From Adiantum capillus-veneris (Eukaryota; Streptophyta; Polypodiopsida; Polypodiales; Pteridaceae): a stretch of DNA of 64,000 bases. Both the position numbers and the translations under genes were made by a program. Shown here piece by piece: positions 10,423 to 22,714 of the stretch (the first letter of the stretch is position 1; each line of letters opens with the position of its first letter). The notes beneath the pieces are model-generated. The model was not told the DNA's origin. It saw only the letters and a program-made list of their open reading frames with translations, and ran no database searches. The stretch covers positions 79,082,832-79,146,831 of the forward strand of contig CM043960.1 in assembly GCA_014529385.2 (NCBI GenBank), written 5' to 3'.

Positions 10423-11146
10423 TGAGAGAAGCCTTTAAGCTACACATTGCAAGTGAGAGAGCGTGAGTTCCACAAATCTCAAAACCACTATTGTACATGC
10501 TCCTTCATCATCAATAAATTGAGGTTTGGTGCATCAAAGGCGTGATTCGACGTTCAAATCTTCGTCCTTCCATTTGTGCAATACGGTTTGGTGAATTCAA
10601 GGTGACTTGTGTATTTTGAGTTTTTATCGGTTGATCTTGATTTTAGAAAGTCTTTTAGTGTGTTTTTCATTGCCATTGTGTCCATTGTAAGAGGGTATTG
10701 TGGTGAGAGGTCTCCCACACCCTAAGACAGTGTGTGTGTGTTTTGGCAATGATTAGCAATCACTAAGCATTGAGTGAGTTTTGTACAAGTTCTACGATAG
10801 CATCATAACGAACCATCTCCATTTGCAAGTCACAAATAAGGTATTACGCAAGATCCTTTCCTCTCTCTCTTCCCTTTGCTCTAGCTCTCTCTGGTCCATT
10901 TCATGTGTGTCTTGGTGTGAGGTTGCTTGTGTGTGTTGTGTGGTGCATCTTCTTAGTTGTGCCAAAATCTCTCTTGCGTCCTAGTTCGCATACCATAACT
11001 AGGTGGTGCCCCTATCATGTTTGGGTTTGGCTGTGGGTTTGTTGTTGTGTTGTGCTTGTGGTTGCCCTAGCCCCAATCGAGCAGCACGGGAGCCTTGAGG
11101 GTTGTTTAGAGGTCGCCTCTCTTGTTGCCCGCCCCAGACCGCCTCA

Positions 11147-11812
11147 GCAACTTCAGGGGGTATAGCACTCTACGATCCAGAGGGGAAGCTAGTGTGCAAG
11201 AGAGGGTTCAAATTGCATGCTCATAGTAACAATGAGGCTGAATATGCTACTTTGGAAGCTAGATTATACACTTGTTTGAAGCAGGGGGTTCGAAGGTTGA
11301 GCATAAAAGGTGATGCCTTGTTAGTGGTGAAGCAAGTGTTCGGTGTGTCGAAGAGCAAGAACACCTCATTGAAGGAAATGTGTTTCAGAATTAAAGGCTT
11401 GTTAAAAAAGTTTGAAGCATGGAGCATCAGACACATTGAACGTTCTCTAAATGGAGAAGCACATGAAGCAGCTCAAGGCATGATTGGAGAGATATTTGTG
11501 TTGAGGACCAATTTACCTCTTTATCATGGTCGGGAAAGTTTGGCTCAAGAAGAGGAGCTTTTGCTAACAGGAATCATTCCAAAGGAGATTCTGAAGTCTA
11601 AGAAGTATGGTTTTGTGCGTAGAGCATACAGGTACAAATTAATTGGTGATGTCTTATACATGAAAGGGGTTGATCTCGTGTTGAGACGTGTACCTTGGCG
11701 GGAGGAGCTTTATAGAGTGTTGGAAGAGAATCATGAAGGCACATGTGGCGGCCATTTTTCTCTAAAGATCACCTTGCATAAGATCTTGCAAGAGGGGGTA
11801 TGTCTAGCCTAG
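11147..11812 (+). pseudogene. Gypsy RNase H and integrase zinc-finger remnant
   Basis: Directly right of the LTR edge the frame reads GGIALYDPEGKLV, then SNNEAEYATLEA and IKGDALLVVKQV, the pattern of the archaeal-type RNase H found in Tat/Athila-like Gypsy elements. A linker and the first half of the integrase HHCC finger follow (HEGTCGGH, near 11,735). The frame is lost at a run of five G at about 11,793, and in the integrase frame a TAG stands within the conserved GYxxP motif just before 11,814. The N-terminal part, with RT, must lie left of the window beyond the inserted element, since the LTR element landed at the start of RNase H. Confidence 0.8.
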
Positions 11813-11813
11813 T

Positions 11814-12899
11814 TTGCACAAGGATGTTCACCATTGGTGTAGGTCTTGCAATAGGTGTCAAGCATTTGGGAAGAGAGTGTTGAAGCCAGAGCTACGAAAA
11901 ACCATTATGGTGTTTGATGTGTTTGAAAAGTGGGAGATTGATGCAATAGCTCCGTTACCTATCACAAGCAGGGGCAAAAGCTATATTTTGACTGCAATGG
12001 ACTATCTCTCTAGATGGGCAGAGGCTATAGCAGTAAAACAGATCACTGCAAAGGATGTGGAAAAATTTGTGTATGATGAAATATGTTGCAAGTTTGGGGT
12101 GCCACTGGATCTACTTTCAGATAAGGGGCCAGGATTTAGAGCTAAACTGCTAGACTTTTTATGCGCGAAGATGAAGATTAGGCACAAGCATACCACTCCT
12201 TATTATCCGCAGTGTAATGGCTTAAATGAAAGGTTCAATGTTGAGTTGGTACAGATTCTTTCAAAAGTGACAGAGCACCAAGGAAAGAATTGGGATTTGG
12301 AATTGCCTAGTGCATTATGGGCTTACTGTACTTTGGTGAAGACAGGTACATGGTTTACTCCATTTCATTTGGTATATGGAAAGGAAGCACTATTACCTAT
12401 GGAGGTAGAGTTGCCTGCAGTAAAGATGTTAGAGAAGTTTCTTGGGCTGCCTAGTGATGCATTCAAAGAGAGGCTCTTGCAGTTACAAGAGGTTCAGTTG
12501 GATAGGATGAGCGCATTGGAGCATTATGGGCAGATGCAAGATAGGTCTTTGGCAAAGATAAATGAAAAGTTCAAAAGTAAGGGTATCAAGAAGCATGACT
12601 TGGTTTTGTGCTACAACAGTAAGCTAGACAACACCTTCCAAAAGAAGTTTCAACTTAAGTGGGAAAGCCCTTTCAAGGTAGTGGAGTGTTTTCTAAATGG
12701 TACATATCAGTTGACTAACCTGGATGGGATTCTACATAAGTCAAGGGTAAATGGATTGCGTCTTAAATTATATCATGCTAGGTTAATGATGGTGGAGCAA
12801 GATGAGTTGTCTATGGATCAAGCAGTGTTGATGAAGGATGAGGAGACTTGTGACGCTGCAAGTCTCATATCCCTTTTTGCTGATGCTGATCATGAATGA
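11814..12899 (+). pseudogene. Gypsy integrase (361-codon frame) with C-terminal domain
   Basis: The frame completes the zinc finger (HHWCRSCNRCQ) and carries the DDE core: WEIDAIAPLP, then LSDKGPGF, then GLNERFN, with about 45 residues between the second D and E. A GPY/F-like C-terminal domain follows (KWESPFKVVECFLNGTYQL ... GLRLKLYHARL). It would join element DNA to the host chromosome. SDKGP in place of the usual SDRG is a mild oddity. The frame has no internal stop, but it lacks an ATG at its start because of the lesion just upstream. It belongs to an older Gypsy copy into which the gag-only element jumped. Confidence 0.85.
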
Positions 12900-14055
12900 T
12901 CTAGCAGCCTAGGAGATGGGCAAATTATGTCAGGATTTTTTTGGAGCAAGGGATTGCGCATATGTACATACCCATGCATGGTGCATCAAATAAAGGATTG
13001 CCCATTTTCCAGAGCCAGGTGGTTACGTGGGGCCCACATGTGTACAGGTAGGACAGCATGTACATAGTGCATCGATTTTCACTATCACCAGTACCAGTGT
13101 GTTTTTTCTATAATAATGATGAGTTGTTAGTGCGTAAAAAATCTCAAGGAAGCTATCCGCGGGCTGACAACATGAGGTAAGCAGGTGCGTCAGATGGCAT
13201 CTAGTGGCACCAGGAGGCCGAACGGGGTCAATACTTGCACGTGGATGAGTACGGACACAACGTGGGTGTTTTCTTGCGATAATTATGGAGAAAGGTCATC
13301 ATGAGAACCATTTTTTGGAGCCACTTCACGTGGTGGCGGGATGCATTATTGGAAAAAGTTGAGTGCCAGGTGTGCGGATGGATGCAGCAGGGTGACAACT
13401 ATGCACTGCGAGGGTTTTTGGCCTGTTCGGGGTCTGTTTGAGGTCATCTAAAAGGCCAAGGGTACCCAAGTAATAAAGCTAAGTGAGGGAACTGAAAAAA
13501 CAGAGAGAAGACTAGAAAAAACTTGGAGAAGAGAGGAGGAACAACCGCAACTGTGTTTTTGGGGTTTTTGGAGCATGTTTTGGCCGTAAACTGCTCATCC
13601 GAGGTCGGATTTGAGTACTCTGGTCGGGTTTTGGGCCGTTCCGGACGTTCTGGCGCTGTCCATTTTTCCAAATTCCTCACTCTTTTTCTGTTGTTTTTCT
13701 GTGTAATCTTCTCCGGTGAGTGAAGCCTCTACTTAACTTTGTGGTTGTATCTGGTGTACTTCTTAAATATTGTGTAAACTATTTGCACCATTGGTGTTGC
13801 CCAAGCTCATTTGTATCTAAACATGAGAAATTCTCCTCTTTTGAGCTGAGTTTTTGGGTGAGTGTGTGTGTGTGTGTGTGTCTCTGTGTTGAGTGGGTAA
13901 GTGGGAAGTCTCTTTCCTCTCACTCCATTGGTGTGTTCCCTGTCTTGGCCAGGTGGATTGTGTAAGCCGAGTGGTGCCCCATAGTGTGTGTGTATATCAT
14001 TCTAAGAGTGTGTGTCGGGTCAGTATAGAGGCGTTCTATGTGTTTCCATCCCACT
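12900..14055 (+). other. Gypsy 3' non-coding tail, possibly including a decayed LTR
   Basis: No credible gene is seen. The stretch follows the integrase ORF and has a purine-rich run (13,520-13,540), a short (GT)n at 13,861-13,880 and GT-rich text similar in style to LTR R/U5 regions. I could not find a matching second copy in the window, so LTR limits stay undefined. It ends abruptly against LINE sequence near 14,060. Confidence 0.35.
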
Positions 14056-14059
14056 CACA

Positions 14060-16120
14060 CCGCATTGCAAATAGTGACCTCTTCAATGCCTTCTTCTTGC
14101 ATAAAGTCAAGTATCATTTGTTCCAATTGATCAATGCATAGACCAAAGAGGCCCCAATAGTGCTTACAAAAATTTATAAAATTTCTCTTCCCATGCACAA
14201 TTGACAAATCACCTTCTCATAGATTCGAGAAACCGCAAGCATAAACTCACTTGGCACTTGGAGTTCTTTCATCCTTCTCCACAAATTGTTACGTGGAATC
14301 ATATCAAACGCTTTCTTAAAGTACACAAAACAACAATACAATCGCTTGCCTTTCAATTGACTTTCCTCCATGAGAACACGAAGAGTGACAAGATGATCAA
14401 TGGTGCTATGGCATCGACAAAAACCCTCTTGTCCCTTTGCACGCTTTTCATTATCTTCAGCCCAATCACTCAATTTCATCTCCATTATGCACCCAAACAA
14501 CTTTCCCATAAGAGACCCAATCATTATAGTCCGGTAGTTGTTTACATTCTTTACATCCCCTCCTTTATGCAAAGGCTTAACCCAATTAGTGCAAGGTTGA
14601 ACATATCACACATCCGTTCATGGGTAAAATCTCCCATCTATTTGATCATCTCCGGCTTGATACCTTGAGGATCTCCTGCTTTGCGAGTGGCCAACTTTTC
14701 AAGCCCACCGCATACATCCTCAATAATAAAAAAAGAAGGCATACATGGGAATGAACCATAAAATGGCATTTTTTTAGCATTTGCTTGCTCATATAATTTC
14801 CTACAATGTGTGTACATATCCACAAGACTCAAGTTACCAAAATTCTCAACCCGCTTGCCCCTCAAGTTTCTCCAAAATCTTCCACATGCATGTGGCTTTT
14901 CTTTGACTTGTAAAAGTTGTTGCTTTTATTATTCCCATTTTCAATCTCTTATTTTGTATCAATGCCTTGTATGTATGCAAATGATTTTGATAGTTGTCTT
15001 TGTCCATAGTTGCATCAAGCTTTATCAAGGACTTTGGAGCATCTTGACATTCTTTATCAAACCACCTTTTGCGTGATCTATCTTTGTTGATACCATGGAG
15101 ATGCTTTATAGCAAAGCATTCTTTAGCACAAGAACAAATAACTTTCTTAATTTCCAATAGTGTATTATATTGAAGCTTATTCATCCATAAATTTTTCTCA
15201 ACCATTTCAATGTACATTGGTACCCGTTTAAAATTCATACATAGTAATAATTTCTCTTTCTTTTGGCTGAGATTATTATGCTTAGTTTCTTCTCCACATG
15301 AAAGGTCAATACATAAGGTGTGATGGTCAGATTCTGGGGTCCATTGGCCAAACATAAAACTCTTTATGCGATACATGATGGCTTCAGAGAGTAGCATATA
15401 GTCAATCACACTATCCCCATTATGTCTCCTACATGTAAATCCATTGGTTCCACTCCACAAAGATACACCATTGGCAATGAGCATACCCCTGCTATTACAC
15501 ATGTGTAAAAGTAACTTTCGATAGTGATCCGGCTCTTTCTCATCCATTGAAGAATGATCATACAAGTGAACTTCCTCCAACTCCCTTGAAATGTATGGCA
15601 TATCAAATTGTTGAGTATCATGTTGCAATGTTTTTGTGTGAGCATTCATATCCCCAAATACAATAACATCATCTTCACCTTTGAAGTAAGCAATGTCCTC
15701 TTATAAATCAAAAATTGGTTGATCTCTTTACATGCAAGCATAAAAGGGAGAATCATGATGAAGAATGTAGCAACCGGCTACAAAAATGGGTGCTCTTTTT
15801 GGTGTCATAATTTTCAGCCATACATAACGTTTGTACTTGTCATCTTTCACAATTGATATAAAATCTTCCAATCCTTTCTTAACCATACATGCTACCCCTC
15901 CTTGTCGTCTTCATTGCTTAAGATTACTTGACCACATCAATGAATGTACATTGTAGTTCTCCAAGCCCTTAATCCTTTGTGTATCATGCTCCCAAGTTTC
16001 AACAAAAAGTACAACATCGGCTTTGCTTGTTAGTTCATCAATGCTAACCCCCGCATTCCTTGGGTATCCATTATAATTCCAAAAGAATATTTTCAGTTGT
16101 AACTTGGTCTCAAAGGTCAT
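14060..16120 (-). pseudogene. LINE ORF2: AP endonuclease and partial reverse transcriptase
   Basis: The endonuclease begins LKIFFWNYNGYP and continues ADVVLFVETWEHD (a position equivalent to the metal-binding E). After frame changes near 15,700-15,900 come VIVFGDMNAHT (15,640-15,670) and the C-terminal motifs SVIDYMLL and SDHHTLCIDL, the catalytic His being part of SDHH. The RT part shows HKGGDVKNVNNYRTI, GKLFGCIMEMKLSDW, QEGFCRCHSTIDHL and YCCFVYFKKAFDMIPRNNLW. A deletion at about 14,160 removes the next part, then GLCIDQLEQMILDFMQEEG resumes in another frame before the element is cut. Wording of the RT is closer to RTE/CR1/L2-like LINEs than to typical plant L1. Confidence 0.8.
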
Positions 16121-17053
16121 GCATCCCTATTTGCTCGAGAGACTTGCCTCCTCCCTTGGGTACATTTTCTTCATGAGAGATCTCCTTGTTTTTCTTATTC
16201 TTTTCCTCATATGCCTTGCAACACATATTTTGTTGCTTAATAGTGCGATCTTCACATACAAAACATGTTGGATCCCTCAAATAGATCCAACTATTATCAA
16301 GGATAATCTTTCACTTGGTCTCATCCGGCATGGTGCATACAATTGGCCGTTCTCCAGAGCGAGGAGCTCCTTGCTTCCCCACTGTATGTGCTCCATAGAC
16401 CATAACTCCGAACATGCCAAAGTGGGTTTTGAATAAATCTTCAATAACAATGGCAAGAGAAGGAATTCCACGAATAACAATGTTCTTGGAACGTCGCTCC
16501 CGTTCCTTCAACTCCTCCATATCCACATTCTCAACATTCTTTGTTTTAGCCATATATTGCATGAGTGAGGAATTAACAACCACATTGCTACCACATACAT
16601 CAGTCCAAGACTTCTTTGTGCATACATTTTCATGTTGCATACATGTTGGCTCATGGTGTCAAATTTCTTCTCTTTCAATACATGGTTATGCTCTACTTTG
16701 CTCATCCCCTCTTTCAAAGCATTCAAGTCCACAAGAGAGCATTTACATTCCTTGATTTCCTCTTCAAGTTGCATCAAACGTGTTGTTTGCATCTCAAGTG
16801 TCCTCTTGAGATTCTCATTCTCAACCACAAATACCCTTAGTGTGCCATCCTCCATTGCAAGTGCTCATAATTCTTCGCCTTGTTTGTCTACGGTCTCTTG
16901 TAATGATATCAAGTATGCGATGATCATGGTTTCCGATGTCATTGGTTGGGTGGTTGTGTTGCTATCTCCACACTTACGAGATTTTGGATCATTCTCCACA
17001 GTGGTTGTGGACCTTGTTGAAGAAGAAGAACCCTTGCGAGTGCCGGAAGACAT
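16121..17053 (-). pseudogene. LINE ORF1: coiled coil followed by RRM-like segment
   Basis: An ATG at 17,053 (MSSGTRKGSSSS) opens a Ser/Thr-rich start. After an in-frame TGA (16,865-16,867) comes a leucine-heptad coiled coil (ENENLKRTLEMQTTRLMQLE). A frameshift lies at about 16,620-16,640. Then RERRSKNIVIRGIP and GAHTVGKQGAPRSGERPI match the RRM core of L1-type ORF1 proteins of the Transposase_22 class, which coat the element RNA and act as chaperones. A further TGA stands at 16,311-16,313, after which the frame continues with a CxxC motif (TCFVCEDR). The usual ORF1 of flowering-plant L1 elements is different, with a zinc-knuckle type. Domain naming is by motif only. Confidence 0.65.
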
Positions 17054-17163
17054 TGTATGTAGAATAAGAGATGAGAGTCAATTTTCTTAAACTTGTTCAC
17101 TTTGGAAATGCTGTTACAAAAACACCTTCCATAACTCTAAATTTTTTGTCTTTACATCAATTC

Positions 17164-17198
<35 letters not shown>

Positions 17199-17546
17199 TC
17201 ATTGGGGACTTGCAGTAGAGCTATTTCATATCTATGGCACCATCATGTGCCCGTTTTCTCAAGGCTCTAATGTTATGGAACCTAACATGACAAAATTAGC
17301 ATAGACAGAAACTTCTTCCAAAATACAACTATGCTGGGGTGTGCTTGCATATGCGGCAACAATGATAGGCTAAGGTATGAGGTAAATCATATCTAATTAT
17401 TTAATATCTAACTGATATTTTAAATATTTAATATCTAAGTATCATGTGGGTGCTAGATTATTAGGTAGACAAGGGGTATTATAAAACCTAATCATCAAGT
17501 TGTGTGCTCTTCACATATTTTGATAGGAAAATCTCTTGAAGACTCT

Positions 17547-17596
<50 letters not shown>

Positions 17597-20249
17597 GTGG
17601 GCTCGAGGGTATGTGTTTCTATGCATGCATGTGTATTTTCTCATGTGTTTGCATGCACATGTGTGTGTTGCTCTTTAAATACTAGATTACTGGAAAAAAG
17701 CCAAATTATAACTCTAAGACACACTTAACAAATCCAAGGACTCAATTGTGAAGAAATTTATACATTCTAACTTTTTGTGCAAATAACCTTTGAGAATAGG
17801 AATCTATTCTTCAAGAAAAAAGTATAGAAGTTGTTTGTCTCCCTCAATATGTGTATGCTATAAAACCCAAGGGACAACTTTAAGGAAGGCTGGTCCTTAC
17901 CTCCATTCATATAAATGAGCAAAATATTCAAATTGTAAGATCTCTATATTTTTGCAAAAAAGGGTGATAAGACCCTTTTCTGCATATATTGTTTGCTTTG
18001 TCGATAGGGCATTTTCCTTTAGCTCTAGTAGTTATGTAGGAGCTAGGGGCACTCTAAGGCATGCTTGTCAAGGGAGGGTTCAATGCATTGGTCCTTAATG
18101 AGTTTGAGTGTGGTGGATTTTTTGCATTTGGCGGCATGATCTATGTTGCAAAGGTTAGGGGCTGCCCGAGGGGGCTGCCCATCAACCTATGCAATTCTCC
18201 TTCTGCAACTTTGATGACCTCAATATTTCTAGTTTGTGGGAGAGACCACTTCTCCCTTGTCACTTTGGGAGTTTATATGGTGGTCAGTTCTTGATGGCCT
18301 CGACCCATAACACCTAGTGTACATGCATTTAGCAAAAACAAATTCAAACCCACATATCCATGATCCTACTTGCCAATGCTTATGGCTAATGTATTCTCTA
18401 AGCTCACATAGAATGAACTAAATCCTTTCCATGTGGAGTCCCTGAGAACATATTTGGACATTACAGAATGTGGAAATCAATCACACCTAGCTACCAAACG
18501 GAACATGCTCATTAATAGAACATAGCTTTGCTATATGTATAAACAACCATCCGCTAAAGTTGTTTAACAACACTTGTATCTTAAGAAGTCTAACTAGGTA
18601 TCTGATAATTTCTAGCCACAAAAATTGTTTCTCATTTGATGTGCTCAAAATAGTCTTATAAACGGATTTGACTGACACCTAGGGACTTTGTCACGACACA
18701 TAATTGAAATAGTGGGCATCAATGTCATCCCTAGAGACTCATATTCTCCACATTTGAAATATGTCTCTTATAAAGATGTCTATAAAAAAAACATCCTTCA
18801 AGTATGAGATGTACTTGTGTATGGAGGTAACTATAAACACTTAGCAACATGAGTCAAAGGGACCCTCATTAACCTTGCTCCACGCTAGCTAAACCAAAAT
18901 TCTTAAGATCCTAGACCATGTTGTATCCCATGTGACAACATGTGCAAAAGTATATTATACATAAAGGTCCATAGCTATATAATGCAAAAAGTATTTCGGA
19001 TAGTGCAGCCCAAAATTCTTTGTTCTTACATGACCTTGTCATGTCTCTAAAGAGAAAATGGATGAAATAATTCAAGCTTATTCATCTGACTTGGAAAAGT
19101 CAAGAAAAGCATATCCTAAAAGGTGATAAAACAAAATCATATGCATATCTTCAGATTGAACATAATGTTCACTTGCCCGTACTCACGTTTACTTTGCAAA
19201 CCTAAAAGATACAACTCGAAATATATTCCTTACCATAAAAATAGCCTTAAAGAGATAATATATTGGTGACCTATTGAACACTAAATGAAAGATAAGTGAA
19301 AAAAAAGTAGTAAAAAATGGCAACCGTGATGGGTGTTGTCTTTGCAATCCAAACCCCTTGGATAGGTGCTGTAATATCTAACCGCTTTGTTAGACTTTGC
19401 ATGAAAATTACTCAACCTAGTAGTCAACGGTGATGAATATAGTCTATCGTGGTCAAAAGTGTTTGTAATCATCCAAAAAGTTGAATTTTTCCACTACCCC
19501 TTGGTAGGTTGTGGACTTCTTTCTTTAAAAGTAAAACTCTATTGAGATCAAATCATGAATCTAAACACCTATAGAGTGATTGTGTATTAGTTGGGTTATA
19601 CTCCTTAAAATACCACTTCTAGAGACATATTCAATGCTAAAACTAAGAAGCAGATCTTTTGCAATTGGAATCTTATTCACAACTAAGTCATGAGAGAACC
19701 TTCTTTCTCCATGAACAAAAAAGAAAGATGTCAAATACCCCCCCAAAAAATAGTCATACTATATTTTCTCAGGTGTTTACAAAAGATATTACATGTGTGG
19801 AGGCTCTCTTGATGTATCTTGTCTTCCCATACATCAATTGCTTGATAGCTAGGCCATGCCTACTTGTTGCACATTGAAACTGTCATTGGGATTGGCTACA
19901 TCTTGTGCATAGAGACGATGATGTAAAGTGCTCACTGTTGTATACATATACAATGATTGGAATCCCATCTACCAACCTCAAATTTCTTGGAAAAAATAGT
20001 TTATATTATTGCAAAAGCGTAAACAATGATGGACTGGACATACTACCATCTTTTTCACATGCGAGTTCACATGTCATGCATGCATATCCAAAAAATAAAT
20101 AGATAATCCCTTGGCTTCTTTGATAGTCCCAACCTTGTCAGCTACTGCTATACATACCTTTCACAATTACACGGGCATGGATACATCACAGTGTGTTGTT
20201 TCCAAACTTAAAATCTGAGCTTATTTCCACTTAATCCCAAATATGTTTG
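17054..20249. other. No gene supported; AT-rich DNA with two microsatellites
   Basis: Only short shadows of ORFs are seen. The stretch holds (GA)n at 17,166-17,194 and (CT)n at 17,551-17,594. A minus-strand frame at 18,487-18,678 faintly recalls Copia RNase H (FIHIAKLCSINEH), but it has too many changes to call. Confidence 0.5.
17551..17594. repeat. (CT)22 microsatellite
   Basis: A pure CT repeat of 44 bp. Confidence 0.95.
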
Positions 20250-20252
20250 TCA

Positions 20253-21960
20253 TTATCCTTCATATGAAGTCAATGGATGTACCTTGGTACAAAATAAAGG
20301 CCTTGCTTTGCATGAAGGCTGAAAAATCGCGTTACTTTGTACAATAGATAAATCTTTTGCAAATGAAAGGTTAAATAACAAAAATAACAAGTATAACTTG
20401 AAATATACTAACCTTGTTGCCTCTTTGAGAGCGCTTGTCTTTGCTTGAAGTTGGCTTGTAGCCATGTATACTGAGAAATATAGAGCTATTGGATGTACCT
20501 TGTATTCCCTCTGATGTGCCTTGTATGCCATCGGGCTTGATTCATACTGACCTCTAATACAAAACAAATAGACATGTTGCCCAATTTTTCCAAGTTTGTA
20601 TGCAACTAGTATAGTCCAAACTTTGAAAGTTTCTAGGTCAAATGTCCTAAAGTGAAGCCTTCCTTCATAGAAGTGCATCTAGAAGATCAAAAGAGAGGAA
20701 CCCTGGTGCTCTTATCCAACAAGTACTTTGGTTGACACAAACTGTCAAAGCAAGAGAGAATCGACCTTGTTGAATGTGCATGGAGAATCGGCCTGCCGAA
20801 TCATGTATTTTATTAAGAATTACAAGAATGAACTATGAAATGTTATCTCAAGTGCCAAACTGTGCTTAACCAAAGAACATTTCCTTGGCAAGCTGGAATT
20901 GTAGAGAATCCTACAAGATGGATTAATTCTAACATCAAAACTTAACTTTAAGGTTCTTAACAATTTTTTGTAACCTCCGTCCTTGAACTCGAAAGGTATA
21001 GCATCTGGTGGCATGATTGTGCTTTCAAATGTATTGCACGTACTTATTTTGCCTACACTTTGAAGAGCGATAATGACTTTGGATCAATTATGCACTCAAT
21101 GCAAGGAGCCGTGCTTCTGGAGGCCTTGCTTTTACCCTCAAAGTGGACATATCAAAGAGATAGTGGTTCTTGAGAATCCCTATATGGGGCCTTGGTCTTT
21201 AGTTAAAACTAATGTCAAAATTCCCACAATTGTGTGCCAATGACCTTAATCTCAAGTTAATGGAAAATACCTTGGTACATGTTAGAAGCCTTGCTTCTCA
21301 TGAATGTTGTCAAAGCACTTTTCTTTGTACATAGGCAACAATACTTACCGCCGTAGAGGTTAAAATGTAGAAAAAACAAGAAAACTTAAAAATATCTAAC
21401 TTGGTTTCTCTGTGTTGTGGCTAGTTGTCTTGAGTTTTCAAGATAGAAACATGCTTAAATTTATCAATACCCCTAGCTTTGGAATGTGTTTCTCTATATG
21501 CACCTTGATGGATTTGTAGGCCCCTTGATCTCAAAAGGCCCTTGCATAAGCCATGCTTGAAGATATTAAAAATTTCCAACCTTATGGCCATTTTGCAGTC
21601 AATACATTGGATAGGATGTCAAGTATAACTACTCGTTGTCCCACCCTTTTAGTTCCATGTGGGTACGGAGCCATGGCTCGTCTTACGCTTATACCAAACT
21701 GATGACAAAATTGAAACACATGAATGAAGTAATTTCAATAGCATGATGCTTACCGACCAATGGAAACCAATGTACTGAAAATTTTGTTGCGAACCAATGC
21801 CCTTTCAGAGCATGGATTTGCATGGGAATGCTAGGATCTTTTGTGTCAATGAATGGAAATTTTTCATAGTTGTTGATGTCCCTTGCTTTCAAAGTAGCTC
21901 CCTCTTGGAGTAGCATACCATCCCAAACTTGCAAGACGACACCACGCAGCTAATGACTTG
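20253..21960 (-). pseudogene. Exon-like pieces of an unrecognised split gene or pseudogene
   Basis: On the minus strand three ORF pieces have plausible splice edges: 21,934-21,752 (WDGMLLQEGATLKARD ... HWFPLVG, then donor GGTAAGC), 21,014-20,820 (MPPDAIPFEFKDGG ...), and 20,678-20,420, where TTAG precedes GTCAGTATGAATC and a donor GGTTAGTA follows EATR. Phrases such as AAGCAAGGC recur at 20,295, 21,120, 21,287 and 21,885, suggesting repeated exons. I cannot identify a protein family or join the pieces into one frame, so this may be chance. Confidence 0.2.
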
Positions 21961-22231
21961 ACATCGACATACCTTGCCAAATTTATTTCTGAAATTGTTG
22001 CCCATTTTTGCAACCACAAGCTCCTTGCTAAATGTTTTTCTACAAAAAATTATCGATTGTCGAGCTTTGATGGCACAATGTCTGTAGTTGTGCTTTTGCG
22101 ATCAAATCCACCATGGGATGCGGAAAAAAATTCTAAGTTCGACCTTCGGGAACCATTAGGTCACCTATAGCACAAATAATTTGAATCCAAAGCTAATTGT
22201 AGTGATGGCGGCTATATGCACCGATCAAATT

Positions 22232-22334
<103 letters not shown>

Positions 22335-22526
22335 GGGAGTTTTCTTGGTCACCGGTCCTTGTGGAAACATTTTTTATCCTCAATAGTACAGGGGGACCCC
22401 AACAAGATAGAGAAAATGCAATTTGATGAGGGTCAATCTGCCCTCCTTCCTTGTTGCAAGCGGCCCTGCACACGGTACTTACGGACTTTTCCTTGCTCGA
22501 CTGAGTCAATCCCACCATGATTTGAC

Positions 22527-22640
<114 letters not shown>

Positions 22641-22702
22641 TGCATGCAAATCCATGCAAGGAAGTAACATTCCCCTTCATCCATAGATTTTCCCTCCCCT
22701 AA

Positions 22703-22714
22703 TCTCTGATACCA
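22703..22714 (-). promoter_or_regulatory. Copia-type primer-binding site, isolated
   Basis: The minus strand reads TGGTATCAGAGA, one base off the Copia tRNA-Met PBS, and a TG (22,716) lies one base to the right, as at an LTR edge. No Copia coding sequence is visible to its left, so this could be a heavily deleted element or a solo edge. Confidence 0.35.

Larger units (their letters stand above)
1..11146 (+). mobile_element. Large non-autonomous LTR retrotransposon, gag-like ORFs only, 3' LTR split by a Copia insertion
   Basis: Two copies of one ~820-bp sequence (1-827, and 5,189-5,293 continued at 10,428-11,146) are the ends of a direct LTR pair; the window opens inside the 5' LTR, about 12 bp after the place where the 3' copy has its TATA box. 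The internal part (828-3,358) holds a gag-like ORF and a second overlapping ORF but no protease, reverse transcriptase, RNase H or integrase. A purine tract at 3,345-3,354 precedes the 3' LTR. With the Copia insert removed the LTR is about 2.65 kb, roughly as long as the internal region, which fits a LARD-like non-autonomous element. Over the ~824 comparable LTR bases I count about 20 substitutions and one 3-bp indel. The right end lies inside a Gypsy RNase H domain; the left flank is outside the window. Confidence 0.75.
3359..11146 (+). repeat. 3' LTR of the gag-only element, interrupted by Copia (5,294-10,427)
   Basis: It starts with TGATAGCC just after the polypurine tract and ends ..CCTCA at 11,146. 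3,359-5,293 plus 10,428-11,146 make one LTR of about 2.65 kb. The U3 part (3,359-5,168) is AT-rich and holds no credible gene, only an A15 run at 3,540 and a (CT)n tract at 4,962-4,996. It resumes after the Copia element at exactly the interrupted base, which confirms the insertion model. Confidence 0.75.
14060..17053 (-). mobile_element. Non-LTR retrotransposon (LINE), 3'-truncated, with ORF1, endonuclease and RT
   Basis: Read on the minus strand from about 17,053: ORF1 (coiled coil plus RRM-like motif), then an AP-type endonuclease, then the first part of the reverse transcriptase. The RT catalytic centre and the 3' end are missing, since the left edge is a junction with Gypsy-type sequence at about 14,060. 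This is unusual because most dead LINE copies lose the 5' end instead. Several stops and frameshifts show it is inactive. Confidence 0.8.

Noticed and set aside
13444-13723. Opposed ORFs of 66-78 aa
   Set aside because: No start context, domain or repeat support; they overlap each other in a non-coding Gypsy tail.
18487-18678. Possible Copia RNase H fragment on the minus strand
   Set aside because: Only a faint resemblance around one motif; neighbouring domains are not found.
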